Shown: in pieces, positions 1 to 11,800 of the stretch
How positions within the stretch are numbered: position 1 is the first letter of the stretch
Layout: each line of letters starts with the position of its first letter
From: Limnoperna fortunei
Lineage: Eukaryota; Mollusca; Bivalvia; Mytilida; Modiolidae
Reading direction: 5' to 3'
NCBI GenBank assembly: GCA_944474755.1
Contig: OX104115.1
Span: 70,966,993-71,030,992, forward strand
DNA length: 64,000 nt
Position numbers and translations under genes: made by a program
Notes under the pieces: model-generated
Databases searched by the model: none
What the model was told of the DNA's origin: nothing
The model's input: the letters and a program-made list of their open reading frames with translations, nothing else

Positions 1-177
1 TTGCGGTCTATACATGTAACACACACTAGTCGTGTCGCTTACATTCAATCAAGTTCGACAATGAATGATACTACTAATATTCTACGACACACCTTCATCG
101 ACAAACATATATCGTGTATTTGCCTTCAAGTACATGGTGTTATTTAAAAAATGTGTTAAATAAAAACAACAAAGTGC

Positions 178-490
178 ACATTTGGCGAAAATTGACTATT
201 GTAAAGTCACCACGCTTGTCGTAGAATTTAGTAGAAATTCTTCCTTGAATGTTGATTCTGATATGAAACTCAAATAAAAAGAGGACTTTTGTGTCGTTTA
301 TTCGATGATCTTTTATAATTGATCTTAGAAAGTACCGTCGACCTGCAGTAGCTTGACCTCGGATCGCTCGAACACCTGGGATTTCCCAAATACCTATAAA
401 AGAACGAACTAAATTAGGTAAGTGAAAAGACATCATCTATGTAACTGTACTAAAGCATTTGGCTAGCTTGTGGTCTTTTTACCTAAAATT
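178..490 (+). repeat. Outer direct repeat, left copy
   Basis: This block aligns by eye with 2232-2465. Shared landmarks in the same order are 'cttgtcgta', 'ccttgaatgttgatt', 'gatatgaaac', 'gatcttagaaagtac' or its variant, 'ctatgtaac' and 'gtctttttacctaaaa'. Both copies point the same way and bracket a 1.7 kb interval of minisatellite and dispersed repeat. The copies have diverged by substitutions and small indels. They could be remnants of long terminal repeats, or copies of a dispersed element. No coding capacity is visible. Confidence 0.7.
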
Positions 491-504
491 ACGAAAGCCC
501 AAAA

Positions 505-795
505 GGTTCATTCGAAATTCGAGAATCGAAATTCGAAATTCGAGATTCAGATTCGAGATTCGAAATGCAAAATTCAATATAGTTATAACAAATTAGATTG
601 CGTGTGACATAATCTTCTACCAATCAGAAGAGTTCTTATATATTCGAGATTCGATAACCGTGATTCGAAATTCGTAATTCGAGATTCGAAATTCGAAAAT
701 CGAGATTCGAAATTCGAAAATCGAGATTCGAAATTCAATATAGTTTAAGCCAATCCGATTGCGTGTGACATAATCTCTACCAATCAGAATTCCTT
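505..795 (+). repeat. TTCGAA-rich minisatellite unit, two tandem copies
   Basis: Two arrays built from ATTCGA/ATTCGAG words (about 508-570 and 652-735) are each followed by the same unique tail: 'attcaatatagttta', then 'gattgcgtgtgacataat', then 'ctaccaatcagaa'. This is a tandem duplication of one unit of about 140 bp. A third copy lies inverted at 1495-1690. The core word contains the self-complementary TTCGAA, so single strands of the array can fold on themselves. Confidence 0.75.
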
Positions 796-1330
796 GGTTA
801 TATCGAACCTACATGAAATTTGGTTGAGTAGTTTTAGGGGAGTTAAAGCGAAAACCATGATTATTGAGGATTACTGAAAATTTCTAAGCTCAAAGAGCCA
901 TAACTACCAAATAAATTTAGGAATCAACAATTCATGATAGTATGCACAACTACATATATATTGTACTAGTTACATACCAAGTTTCATAAAATTTTGTATA
1001 GTACTGAGTAGTTCCAGAGGATTTATGCTGATAAGATAATTAATGGGTATTTTCAGCACATTTCTAAGTTCAAATGGCCAAAATAAGCCAGTGGCGGATC
1101 CAGAAATTATGAAAAGGGGGGAGCGCTGACTGGGGGGCCCACTTTGGTCATGCTTCAATGATATCCTATATATACAACCAAATTTTTCCGTCTGGATCCA
1201 CACCAAATAGCCCCCGCACAAAATTTGAAGACCAAAATGTCCTGGTAACATGCACAACTACATATGGTGTACTTCCTAAACACCAAGTTTTGTTAAATTC
1301 CGTTTCACATGTACATTCTTGTTTCTTGAT
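796..1330. repeat. Diverged dispersed-repeat block
   Basis: Three degenerate versions of one phrase occur here: 'tacatgaaatttggttgagtag' near 813, 'accaagtttcataaaatttt' near 978, and 'accaagttttgttaaattcc' near 1281. The latter two are each preceded by 'atgcacaactacatat'. The same phrase recurs at about 27903. A 'gtggcggatccag' block at 1092-1104 is another dispersed word I associate with bivalve repeats. No gene is visible. Confidence 0.55.
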
Positions 1331-1494
1331 TTGAAAAATCCAGATGTTATTGTGAACTGTATTAATTTAATAAAATAACAAATAAAGGTTATAAATTTGT
1401 TTTTTTTTAACAAAACCATGTTGGACAAGTTACTGTTTGACAAATATGTCGACGGTTAAAACACCAAATAAATATAATAGCACGTGGCTACGTT

Positions 1495-1765
1495 TATATA
1501 AGAACTATTCTGATCTGTAGACGATTATGTTACACACAATCTGATTGGTTATGGTTATAACTATATTGAATTTTGAATTTCGAATCTCGAATTTCGAGTT
1601 TCGAATCTCGAATTTCAAATTTTGAATCTCGAATTTCGAGTTTCGAATCTCGAATCTCGAATTTTGAATATCGAATGAGCCTTCTGGGCTTTCGTATAAA
1701 AGTGATTGTAATTGCACATTTTTTTTTAATTTCAATAACATTGTAAAATATACCATATCTACCTC
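1495..1765 (-). repeat. TTCGAA-rich minisatellite unit, inverted copy
   Basis: This is the reverse complement of the unit at 470-640. The minus strand reads 'acgaaagccc', 'aaggctcattcga', a run of ATTCGA words, 'tatagttataacca', and finally 'gattgtgtgtaacataat'. With the left copy it forms an inverted pair about 0.85 kb apart. Open frames crossing it encode only an FEIRNSK-type amino-acid repeat dictated by the satellite, so I do not call a gene. Confidence 0.75.
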
Positions 1766-2231
1766 GACCATCATTCATTGTATAAAACCAAATTTAAAAG
1801 ATTATCATACCTCCTCTAGATAAATACGATATCAAATCAATTTTCAGAATTTTAAATGTATTTAAACATATTTTGTTGGGATGTATCACAAAGTTTGTGA
1901 GACATATTGCTTTTGTCCAGTTTCTTCTTATTTTTCTTCTTTTTAATTTTTGCTCAACCTTTTCCACACAGTTCAATCAATATGAAACTCTGGGAACATT
2001 TTAAGGGTGACCAAAAATTTTTAAATCCACTTTTGAAATTTTCATATGGCTGTCGTTTCAAAATGGCTGCCGTTTCCATGGGACGGGAGTCGTTATATAG
2101 GACATTGCTTTATCTTTATAAAAATTTGTATTTGCGGGTTTTCAACATGCTAAAGATTATAGTGGCAATGGGGGTTTGTTTGGGAGACATTTTGTGTTGG
2201 CACTCTAACACAATCAACACTAAGTGTTAGC

Positions 2232-2465
2232 TGACGCATGGAAAGTTGAAGTCATCACACTTGTCGTAAAAATAGTAGAATTTCCCCCTTGAATGTTGAT
2301 TTTGATATGAAACCCACTTAAGAAAAGGGTTTATTATTGACTCTCGTGTCCTTAATTCCAAGATCATTTGGATAAATGATCCTAGAAAGTACTCAAATCG
2401 TCTATGTAACGGTAGCTGAAATAAACTGATTGGGCCAGCTTGTCGTCTTTTTACCTAAAAGTGAT
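2232..2465 (+). repeat. Outer direct repeat, right copy
   Basis: Right-hand partner of the block at 178-490. It ends in 'gtctttttacctaaaa', immediately before the start of the LINE-like sequence. This junction may mark the 5' insertion point of the retrotransposon. Confidence 0.7.
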
Positions 2466-2733
2466 TGTAAGACGTCCGCTTTATGTAAATGGAAGAACAA
2501 ATCACATAAATAATGTCAATGCACGTACCAATTGTCTGTTAAAAACAGGTCGAATACATATCAGCAAAAATTCTCTGAAAAACAAAATTATAAAAGCAAA
2601 TGTTCATAAATTGCGAAAATGGTCTTTTAATTACAAGACAAATGCAACAACCATACTTTGTCAAAAATAAAAATAAAAAAATAGAGAAAAAAATGATACC
2701 GAGATTGATTGTATTGGTAAACTAATAGCGTCG

Positions 2734-3443
2734 TTGAAAAAAACTGTAATTGACATTAGACTGTCAGTGCAAAAATCTTATGCAGAAAAAGTGTTTTCTG
2801 ATAGCCAAAGCGGAGCCTCGAATAAACCAGGTAGTTCTAATGCAAATTCGACAGTTATCACAAACACGTCAGAAAATACACGAATCAACTCACAACAAAA
2901 CGTAGATAGGTTAACTAGTGATCATAGCCGTACTAAGTCGGACAAGGTTAATACACAATCACGTGAGAAGCGCTCAAGTGGTAATATGGATAAAGGTAAT
3001 GGTCACAGTACTTCGCACGGAGAATATGATTGTAGGGCGATACTTTTAATATACCCGTTCATGTTGATGGTACAACGGAAGAAATTCGAACTAATTATGG
3101 GACGACGAATTGGAAATTTTTTAATGGTGTAACGCGGAAAAACACTGCACGTTATTATTTATCCCGGATAGATTCGCGAACGACCAGATCAGGGATGATT
3201 GAATACTTAGCGAAACCCAACGTGAAAGTAACATTCCTTCGACTTTTTGCTTCAAAATATACTGAACGCATTGTAAGTGCAAAGTTAAACGTTTCCATGA
3301 ACTGTGCTGAAATAGTCGAATCGAGAGACTTTTGGCCTGAAGGTGTTCGATGGCGAAGATGGTACAGCAACTATGAATGGAGCCAGAACTTTGCTGACGA
3401 TGGTGAAGATACAGCAAGAGACCAGTATAACCACCCATTATGA
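2734..3443 (+). pseudogene. LINE ORF1 remnant
   Basis: The first part (2734-3132) is a low-complexity Ser/Asn/Lys-rich segment. After a frameshift near 3050-3130 the reading continues in another frame, with 'RYYLSRID', 'VKVTFLRLF', 'VSAKLNVS' and 'FWPEGVRWRRW' up to a stop at 3443. The last phrases resemble the conserved C-terminal half of ORF1 proteins that precede endonuclease/RT ORFs in invertebrate LINEs. The role is presumably nucleic-acid binding in the retrotransposition particle (family knowledge). This copy is broken and cannot make the full protein. Confidence 0.6.
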
Positions 3444-3489
3444 TGTGTAAAAAACAGTCCCTTTTCCTTGTATTTTGTTGTTTATTATA

Positions 3490-6400
3490 ATGATCCCAAG
3501 TCTAAAAATTTTAACATGGAATGTTCGAGGCATCATGTCCTCAACTGTCTGTTTAAATGAGTTAATAAACAACTTTGATTGTGATATTTGTATAATATCG
3601 GAGCATAAACTGAAAGGGACATCTTTAAAATACCTTTCATCAGTAAAATATGGGTATAATTGTATTTGTAAAGCAGATAAATTACCAATAGGGTTATCAG
3701 GCCTATCACGGCAAGGGAGGTATTGCAATATTGTATAAAAATACACTTCAATTTTCTGTAAATTAAGTTTCTGTTGATATCAATTCGGAAAGAGTAATAG
3801 GTTTAGAGTTGAAAAGATCAGAAATGAACCTTTATAAATTTTTTTGGAGCATACTTATCTTCTGATGATTCTATTGAGAAGTATAAATATGAATTAAATG
3901 TATTAGATATGGTAATCACTTATAGTAATTATGGTAATATCATTGCTGCAGGTGACTTTAATGCTAGTTGTCTCTTGAAAGATGATTTGTATTTAAACAA
4001 ATTTAAAACTGACGCACTTAAAAAATTTGTAAATAGACACAAATTGATGTATCCAGGTAATGGTATAAGTCATGAAGGTCCATGTTATACATTTGTAACT
4101 AAAAAGTCAATGCTTGATTATATTTTATATGTGATAGGACGCTAGGGCAACTGAGGTCATATACAATTTAAGAAGAAGATTCCTTCAGCAGCACATCTGA
4201 CCATTTATCCATTATTGAACAAATTATGATTAATTATAATCCTCATACAGTTTTAAATCCATGTAATAAGTTTTCATCATGGCATAAGAGTAAGGACGGT
4301 AAAATCGAAATGTACAGAGACAAGTAAGATGAACTTGTACAGGAGCTACTCATTCAAGTGGAAAGTGATAACGCTGATATAGACAACATTAGCTCTGAAC
4401 TTGTTTATAGCTTACATACTGCGCTAATCAGTCAATACCTTACTCGACATTTAATCCATATACAAAGCACTACTGGAACAATGAAGTTAAAGAAGCCCAT
4501 AGAATAGAAAAAGAAATATGCGTCAAGTATGGATTAATGAGGGACGCCCAAGAGGAATGCAATGTGACTCTTATAAAACTATAAACAGTCAAAAAGTTGG
4601 TTTAGAAACATTCAAAAACCCGCATATGAACGGTATATACACAAAAGTTATGACGATCTGAATGAGACTGAGGAATTTGATATCAGATTATTTTGGAAAC
4701 TAGTTAAACGAAACAAACCTATGAACGTGTAGATATACCCAGAAATAGTTCATAACGGAAAAGTCTGTAATACACCAGAGACTATTGCAAACGGGTTCAT
4801 GGAATACTTTTCTAATGTGTATAAAATCCAACAGAACAACTTTGATAAACAATTCGAGTATGAAATAGAGACCGAAGTCAAAAACATTTATGAAAAGTGT
4901 AGTGTTGAATTAGGTGAACAAACAGGTGGATCGAAAGTGAGAGACGTTATTAAAACACTAAAACGGAAGAAAGCCGCTGGTTTTGACAATATCCAAAAGG
5001 AACATTTATTGTATGGTGGTGAAGTAATTGTTAAATGCTTCACTTCCTTATTTAACCTAATTGTGAAGACCTGTAAAGTTCCGATTGACTGGAAATCAGG
5101 AATTCTTATACCTTTACATAAGAGAAACAATAAGTCAAAAACATCTCCGGGCAATTATCGTCCAATTACTCTTTTGCCATGTATTTCTAAAGTATTTGAA
5201 CAGGCTATCAAAAAGCGTTATTTATCTTTATTAGGTCCACGTTCCTTCCCAAGTCCACAGCAACAGGGTTTCCAGAAAGGCCTCAGTTGCCTAACAGCGT
5301 CGTTTAATCTCCAAGAAAAAATTTATTATAACATTGAGTTACAGAGTAAAATTTTTGTAGCGTTCTTGGATAGTCAAAAAGCTTTCAACATAGTATGGAG
5401 ACATGTTCTCATGTATAAATTGTATCATCTTGGTATAAATGGTAAAAGGTGGATGATAGTAAATGATCTTCATGTGGATACACAAAGTGCTGTAGTAGTT
5501 AATCAGAATAAGTCAAATTATGTCCCAGTGTTAGAGGGCATAAGACAAGGTAGTGTTTTGTCTGGTCTTCTTTATTTAGTGTTCATTAATGATTTATTAT
5601 ATAGAGTTGAATCATGTAGTGTCAATAGTGATATTTTCAATTTAAAGTCTTGCGTGCCGACACTTGCCGATGACATTTCATGTATCGCTACGTCGCCGTT
5701 AGCGCTCCAACGTATGTAAGATGTGTGTTTTCAATATTCCTTGAAATGACAATTTTGTTTCAAAGCACATTAATCATGTATCGTGCAGTTTACTAATTAT
5801 GTTCGTGTAAAAGGAATTGTTTATCCATGGCATCTTGGTACTGACTTGACTTTATAGAACAGTAGTTCTACCACGTGTGTTGTACAGTTGCGAGGTATGG
5901 AACAATCTTAAATCTTCAGAAATATTGACATTGAACTGTTTTCAGCACTTTGTAGCTAAAGATATATTAGACTTAAAACAATCGGCAAGATCCGATATGT
6001 GTGAAAGTATCATTGGTATTTCTCCCATAACGAGTATAATTCACAAAAGAAAGCTGTTCTTTTTTCAAAAAACTATGTTCGCTTGACTATACTTATCTGA
6101 CGAAACAGATATTCCTAATTCGATTGTTTTCATTTCTTAAGGAGGGGTCAACTAACCAGTATGGATTTATTCCGGACATTGAAAACATTTTGTGCTTTTA
6201 CCAACTGAATGACTATCTTACTCAATTTTTAACCGAGGGACAATTCCCGTCGAAAGTACAGTGGAAATCAATTGTTCACAGTGCTGTAAATTATGTTCAG
6301 GGGGACCAGTGGAGAAACAGAATATCTCGCAATTGTTGACTTTAGTCGGTTCACGAACATACATAATTCAGTGTCCATTGCGAATTTGTGGAAGCATGCA

Positions 6401-6784
6401 TCATCATATAGATCATTAGAAATGCGTTTTTCATCAGGAAACTTATAACAAAGATACCAATTTCATCTGGAAATAGTCAATGTACTGTATGCAATCGTGT
6501 CTTTAATGACGTATACTTGCATGCCTGTTGTGAATGCTCGTGCACTGAAGACCTCCGTGATGTTTGGTGGAATTTGATACTGGAACACTTCAAGTTACAA
6601 TTGTACTTTGAGTTGGATTTATATGATAACAAACTACTGTATCAGATGTTGCTAGGTCGAAAATCAACATTTAGTTTTTGCTGACGATGACGAATATAGT
6701 TACTTTGCTAAGCTATGTCATACACATGTTGTCCAATGTATAGCTCATTACAGCCGTTCATCAAGGTCCGTCAACGATACATGA
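3490..6784 (+). pseudogene. LINE ORF2 remnant: endonuclease-reverse transcriptase
   Basis: It begins ATG at 3490 with an endonuclease/exonuclease/phosphatase domain: 'ILTWNVRG', then 'CDICIISEHKL', then after frameshifts 'GDFNA' (~3952-3966) and 'SDHLSI' (~4197). The longest uninterrupted piece, 4799-5719 (306 codons), is the RT palm and fingers: 'YRPITLLPCISKVFE', 'FLDSQKAFN', 'GIRQGSVLSGLLY', and a catalytic box reading LADD at 5663-5674 where most LINEs have YADD/FADD. Downstream fragments at 5877-6086 and 6124-6339 match the RT-connected C-terminal region ('ARSDMCESIIGI'). A CxxC...HxC-like zinc tail lies around 6480-6560. The reading ends near 6784. In-frame stops and frameshifts between the pieces show the copy is dead. 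Confidence 0.85.
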
Positions 6785-6960
6785 GATGTCACTGGCAAAT
6801 ATGTTATATTTTCAACTTTTGTACCAATGTTTGATTTACTGTAAATATATATATTTTTTTCTTTCGTATTGTTATACAGATTGTTATATTTCAATATGTG
6901 TGTATAATAAATTCTATTTCCTTCTTGTGCATTTTAAGGATAGGTTTATCTTTTTTAGGT

Positions 6961-9900
6961 TTGTTTTAAAAACCGATATGACAACTGAAAGCGTCTTCTC
7001 AGAACCGCTTGGTAATTTTAAACTATTTAGACATATTGGTATCGAAATAGATTATTTCAATTGGACTAAATCACAATAGGAACATGAGACGACAATATAG
7101 TTGTTTTCATTTTATATCAACGCTATTGCTCGGTATATAATATTCCAGTAAACCTTTACATGTATTCGCATTACAAGAAACATCTTTATTGGCATTGCAA
7201 TATGTATACGTATATAACAAGTTATTTGAATTAATATTTTACGAGAATACGATACATTGAATACATAAATGTATTGTTTGTTTCAGTTACACGAAAGTCT
7301 TATTACGATAAAGTTAAACCTTTAATAAAAGAGAAAAAAAATAAAACAAATCGACGCAATGACAAATTAAGCTTAATTGGGAAAGACATCAAACAAATCT
7401 TTATAATAATGTATTCGTACTTTTATGAACAAATCAACCCAGGCCGAAGTACATATGTAAGGTCAGTTAGTATGATACATTTTCTATAGCACACTCAAAA
7501 GGCGGCAATTAATTTTCAATATTCGATGCTGTCTTATCTCAACATGATTCTTTGATATTCAAAACATTAAACCATTTCTTTGACCAAAATTTTGAATCAG
7601 TCACCACAGAAAAAATTAACAGCGGGTAAAATTGAAAAGAATAGAAATATGATACAAGGCAAATTAAATTATTTTGTTGGCACAGAATTTATGCCAGATA
7701 GACGGGTCTGTAACTTGATGTATTTAATTTTTGAATTTAAAATCTAATTGGAAGGTAATGCAATTTATGATAGCCTTTACATGTTGTTGTTTATTAACAA
7801 TACACAATTGATTCTAAATACAGTATTGATATTTGCACTCTTAAAGTACTTAAACTTAAACAAAACGCAACAGTTCTCAAGCTCGTGCAATATATCATCT
7901 GGCTTGGGACAATATTTCCTAATATTCATGCAATAACCCTATATTATATCCATGGCAGATTACCGATAAAGGAAATAATATCAATTATTGATGTATTACC
8001 TCCCGGAAAAAATATTTTGGCAGATCAATACAATGTAAATTTAAAAAACATAAACATTTTGTAAGGATTTAAGGCCACAATCAAAGAGCAATAACCTCAG
8101 CACTACTTTTTCTAATTTTGACATTTAATTTTTTATCTGATCCTCAAATACCTAGCTTATACTAGACCTGAAAACATCAGTTGTTCTTTCATGAAGCAGA
8201 AGGAAGGTAAAAAAACTTTTCTATTTAATCAAAGTTTGTACTTAAGATTAAAACGTGTATTTGTATATTTAAATATGTTTTAATGCCACTTTAAGCAAAT
8301 ATTTTAGCTTTGTTATTAAATAGACTGTCATTCCGCTAACGAAATAATTCGGTTGTGGGTAAGGCTTACGGTTTCAGAATCTTCTGCAAGTTTGAACGTA
8401 CACAACGGAAAATATTGTTCAAAATAAAGAAAATATTCCATTTTTCATTATTGACAAAATTTGTGTTATTGTGTCATAATTTGTTATTAATTGTCTGCCT
8501 TTTATAATATATACATGTAGACTATGTCCGCGTGATGACCATTCAATTATATAATAATTTCAAGTTTATACATTATTTATTGTATACTGTAAGACGCATA
8601 TTGTAATCTAACTCTTGTACGAAGAGCTAAAACGCACACAAAATTGTAGTTACATTGTAGATGACGTCGGGGTTAAAGGAAAAACCACAAACCTACTGTC
8701 TAAGGTCTTTAAGAGATCTCTTAGTGTTGTTTAAATCCTGTAAAGTTGCCAACATATAAAACCATAAGACTATAAGACCTATTGTTCTTCACATAAAATC
8801 GCGAAACACTTTAACGAACTAACTTTGGACATTTTTCTTGAGGCTATGTTATCTTGAACTTATGACAATAAAGCCGTCAAAACTGCGATATTAATGGATT
8901 TGTTCAACATTATTAAACAGTGATAAATTGGAGTATGAGGGTTTCCTCGTATGGATAGGAACTATATATAATATATATTCAACAGGAACTTGCTTCTTTA
9001 TTGGAAGGTCTATAATGCCAAAAACTGCCCTGATCGGGTAGTGGCACATCATTAACTTTTCTGTCTAATTCATAGTCAACTTATTTTGGGATTTTTTTTT
9101 ACTGGACAATGTCTGGTGTTTTCTACATAAGAGAGAATTTAAAATTTAGCGCATGATTCATAAATATAGTTTTAAGTCAAAGTAAGGAAATATATTTTCT
9201 AAGAGTTCAAGGAGCAGTAGCTTTCGGTGATTTCTAGGGTAATATTTTTTAGAGCATAATCTAAGTGCTCGTCTCGTACGACCTATTCGGCTACTTTAGA
9301 TATTTAAGAAACCAATGTTTGAGAACTTGGATCAAGATGTCAGTTATAGTATCAGAAAACAGCATTGCGGCATTGAAGATCATACTGGCACTAAGATATT
9401 TTTTTAAAATTTAATTAAAGTTGGAAACATTGGCATTGCTGTGGAAATGAAGGAAATGAAGGCTGTTTTTTTAATCCTGAGAATTGTCTTAGTCCATATT
9501 GATAAGGACATTTATTTTACATAAGTTGTTTTAACAACATAGAATCTATGGTACACCTTAACTGTTTGAGCTTTTTTAAAACAAAAAGTGAGATTCATGT
9601 GACAAGCTTGTTTTTTTGTTTTTTTTTTTAAACAATTGTGCTTAAATAAAAATCATGTAGTAGAAATGACACAGTAAATTTTTAAAAAGATAATTATTAT
9701 TAAATTATGTTATATTTGTTTTATATTACTATCAATACTAGCCCTGAATGCAAGTATATAGCTTATCTCTAATTATTTTAATGAGGTATGTATGAAAATT
9801 GCTGTTTTTTGTTGCCTTTTATTAAATGTTTACTGAAATACTTAAAGAGCTTGAAATCAATTAAATATTTGTTGATGTACCGCAAACACGGCTTTTAGTA

Positions 9901-11455
9901 ATACATACTACAAAAAAAACAAATAATATCCGGAAATGTTATATTAACACGACTTACATAATGTCACGTACATAATCGTATAAAGCGCACAAGGAATCGA
10001 ATCAACATATTGATATAGTTTATACCGAAGCAATTCTAACCTTATACATTATAATAGAAAGAGATAACAGATACACCGAAAACACATTTTAAATGTAAGA
10101 CATGCCATGTCTTCATTTTGCAGCAACATCTTTTAGATTTCAATAAAAATAATCAGAACTGAAAGTCACTTAAACCCTCGTGCGCTCAGTTTGTAGCTTG
10201 CATTTTTAATGTACCTTTTGTAATTAAAATTGCATAAAAAAAATTGCAAGTCATGGATTTTTGTATTTAATGGATCTGATATTGTTTACAAAAGTTGATC
10301 TGCTTTGTGACGTTGAATGTTATTCGGACAAACCGCGAGACTTTGCCCGCCTCAACAACAACGACATTGCACGAAAGTTTTGTATCAGACGAATTCGCCT
10401 GCTTCTAGTTTGCATTTCCGTTTTAAATATGTCAAAATTTACTGTGGAAAATCCCCCTTTCGAACAAATTTCAAAACCCCAATTACATGTGGAAAATAAT
10501 TGTTAAATTCAATTTTGCACATTAAGGAGTATAAACAACTTTCAGCACATTTATTTAAGAAGTACATGTATATATATATAAAGAGAGCAATTCCATTTTC
10601 TCCGTTCAAGCTTTGACATTGTAATAGCTCCTATTTCCGGTCTGTTTGTTTCTATTATAAAAACCCAGTATGTGTTCGCGCATTTGGAAGTTTGATATAA
10701 ACACGCAATTTAAATTAGTAGTTCATATTGCCTATATTATTTTTGAGGAAGCAACATTTACCTTTTACATATTTTTGTCCTCTTTGACACTACCTGTCAG
10801 AACCTCAACATGTGCATACAATCTCAAAACTGAAAAAAATGATGCTTAAAAATACACTTAAGACACTTTCATGGGCATAAAATATTCAAATTAAGCTGGT
10901 CTACCTAGATCTGTTTTACTTTCATAATCTCAGAATAGTTATCTGCAAACTTTTTTATGTTCCTAGCAGTATATAATGAATATTATTGACTTAAACTTAT
11001 TATATTATTGCATATTCAAAATATTATCTTTGCATTGTAAACACATCTTTTGAAACTAAGTTATTTAGCCTTTACAAAAACATACATGTATCCAGTCATT
11101 TAAAATAGTGAATCGTAAAGTAAACTTTGGGAAAAAGTAGAAACTTTCTTACATTGTAACGTTTTGCTATTTCATAAGATGTATATGAAGTTGGCATAAC
11201 TTTTTGGAAATTTGAAAGAATAAAGCCGTCGATCCATGTGAATTCCCAGAACTGCGACAGGTTAACTGGCATCAAGACTGAATGCGAGTTTAACATCCAC
11301 TTGCAATCTCTTTCAACCAACACACGAGGTTACCGTTTTACTCGATAAATACATGTAGTAACTATTCAGACAAAACCAGAGCAAAACAAAACCAATTTAG
11401 TGACATGAAAACAATGTTTTTGAATATTTTAAATACCACAAATACAACAAAATTC
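6961..11455. other. AT-rich noncoding stretch
   Basis: I see no coding region, RNA gene or clear repeat here. ORFs are all under 100 codons and of biased AT-driven composition. A 14-bp perfect palindrome (taagagatctctta, 8710-8723) and short homopolymer runs are the only local structures. The stretch may be intergenic or intronic. Confidence 0.5.
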
Positions 11456-11800
11456 CAGGCAATAAATTTTGATTCGCCTTACGCGCGTTTCGTCTGTTCA
11501 AGTCTCATCAGAGGCGCTCTACCCAAAAAAATTTGACAAAGGCCAAATATGATTTGAATGTGAAGAGCATAGAACAATAAAACCAAAATATGCCGACCTG
11601 GAAACCAAATTATAACAAGATCAACCTATAACTGGGGTAGAAAGAACCTTAAGGGATTGATTTTACCATTTTTGACATTTAAACAGCTTATTTTGTTAGC
11701 TTTGATATGTTCTTCAATGCAAAAGTGGTGATGCCGGAGCGGGCTAACCTCGGAGAATTAAAACTCCACCAGCAGAGCTAACCATCACGGATGTTAGATA
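11456..11800. repeat. Dispersed repeat with 'cgcgcgtttcgtct' core
   Basis: The segment carries 'cgcgcgtttcgtct', 'tctcatcagaggcgctc', and further on 'gtgatgccggagcgggcta' followed by 'actccaccagcagag'. The first part recurs at 51055-51130 with the same word order. I recognise it as a dispersed block common in mussel sequence (knowledge, not checked). No coding potential is seen. Confidence 0.6.

Larger units (their letters stand above)
2470..6960 (+). mobile_element. Decayed non-LTR retrotransposon (LINE)
   Basis: A two-ORF LINE lies on the plus strand. It has an ORF1-like region (about 2734-3443), then an ORF2 with endonuclease, reverse transcriptase and a Cys/His tail (3490-6784), then an AT-rich 3' region. 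Frameshifts and stops break both ORFs. The order endonuclease-RT-zinc tail, and motifs such as GDFNA, SDHLSI and YRPITLLP, place it among apurinic-like-endonuclease LINEs. I infer a CR1/L2/Jockey-like group without being able to fix the clade. The exact 5' and 3' ends and target-site duplications are not visible. Confidence 0.85.

Noticed and set aside
1505..1778. Open frames encoding an FEIRNSK-type amino-acid repeat
   Set aside because: The peptide repeat is a direct read-out of the TTCGAA minisatellite; overlapping frames give equally regular peptides, and there is no other coding sign.
10261..10506. ORF of 81 codons in a locally GC-richer patch
   Set aside because: No recognised motif and a second overlapping frame of similar length; may be diverged repeat.
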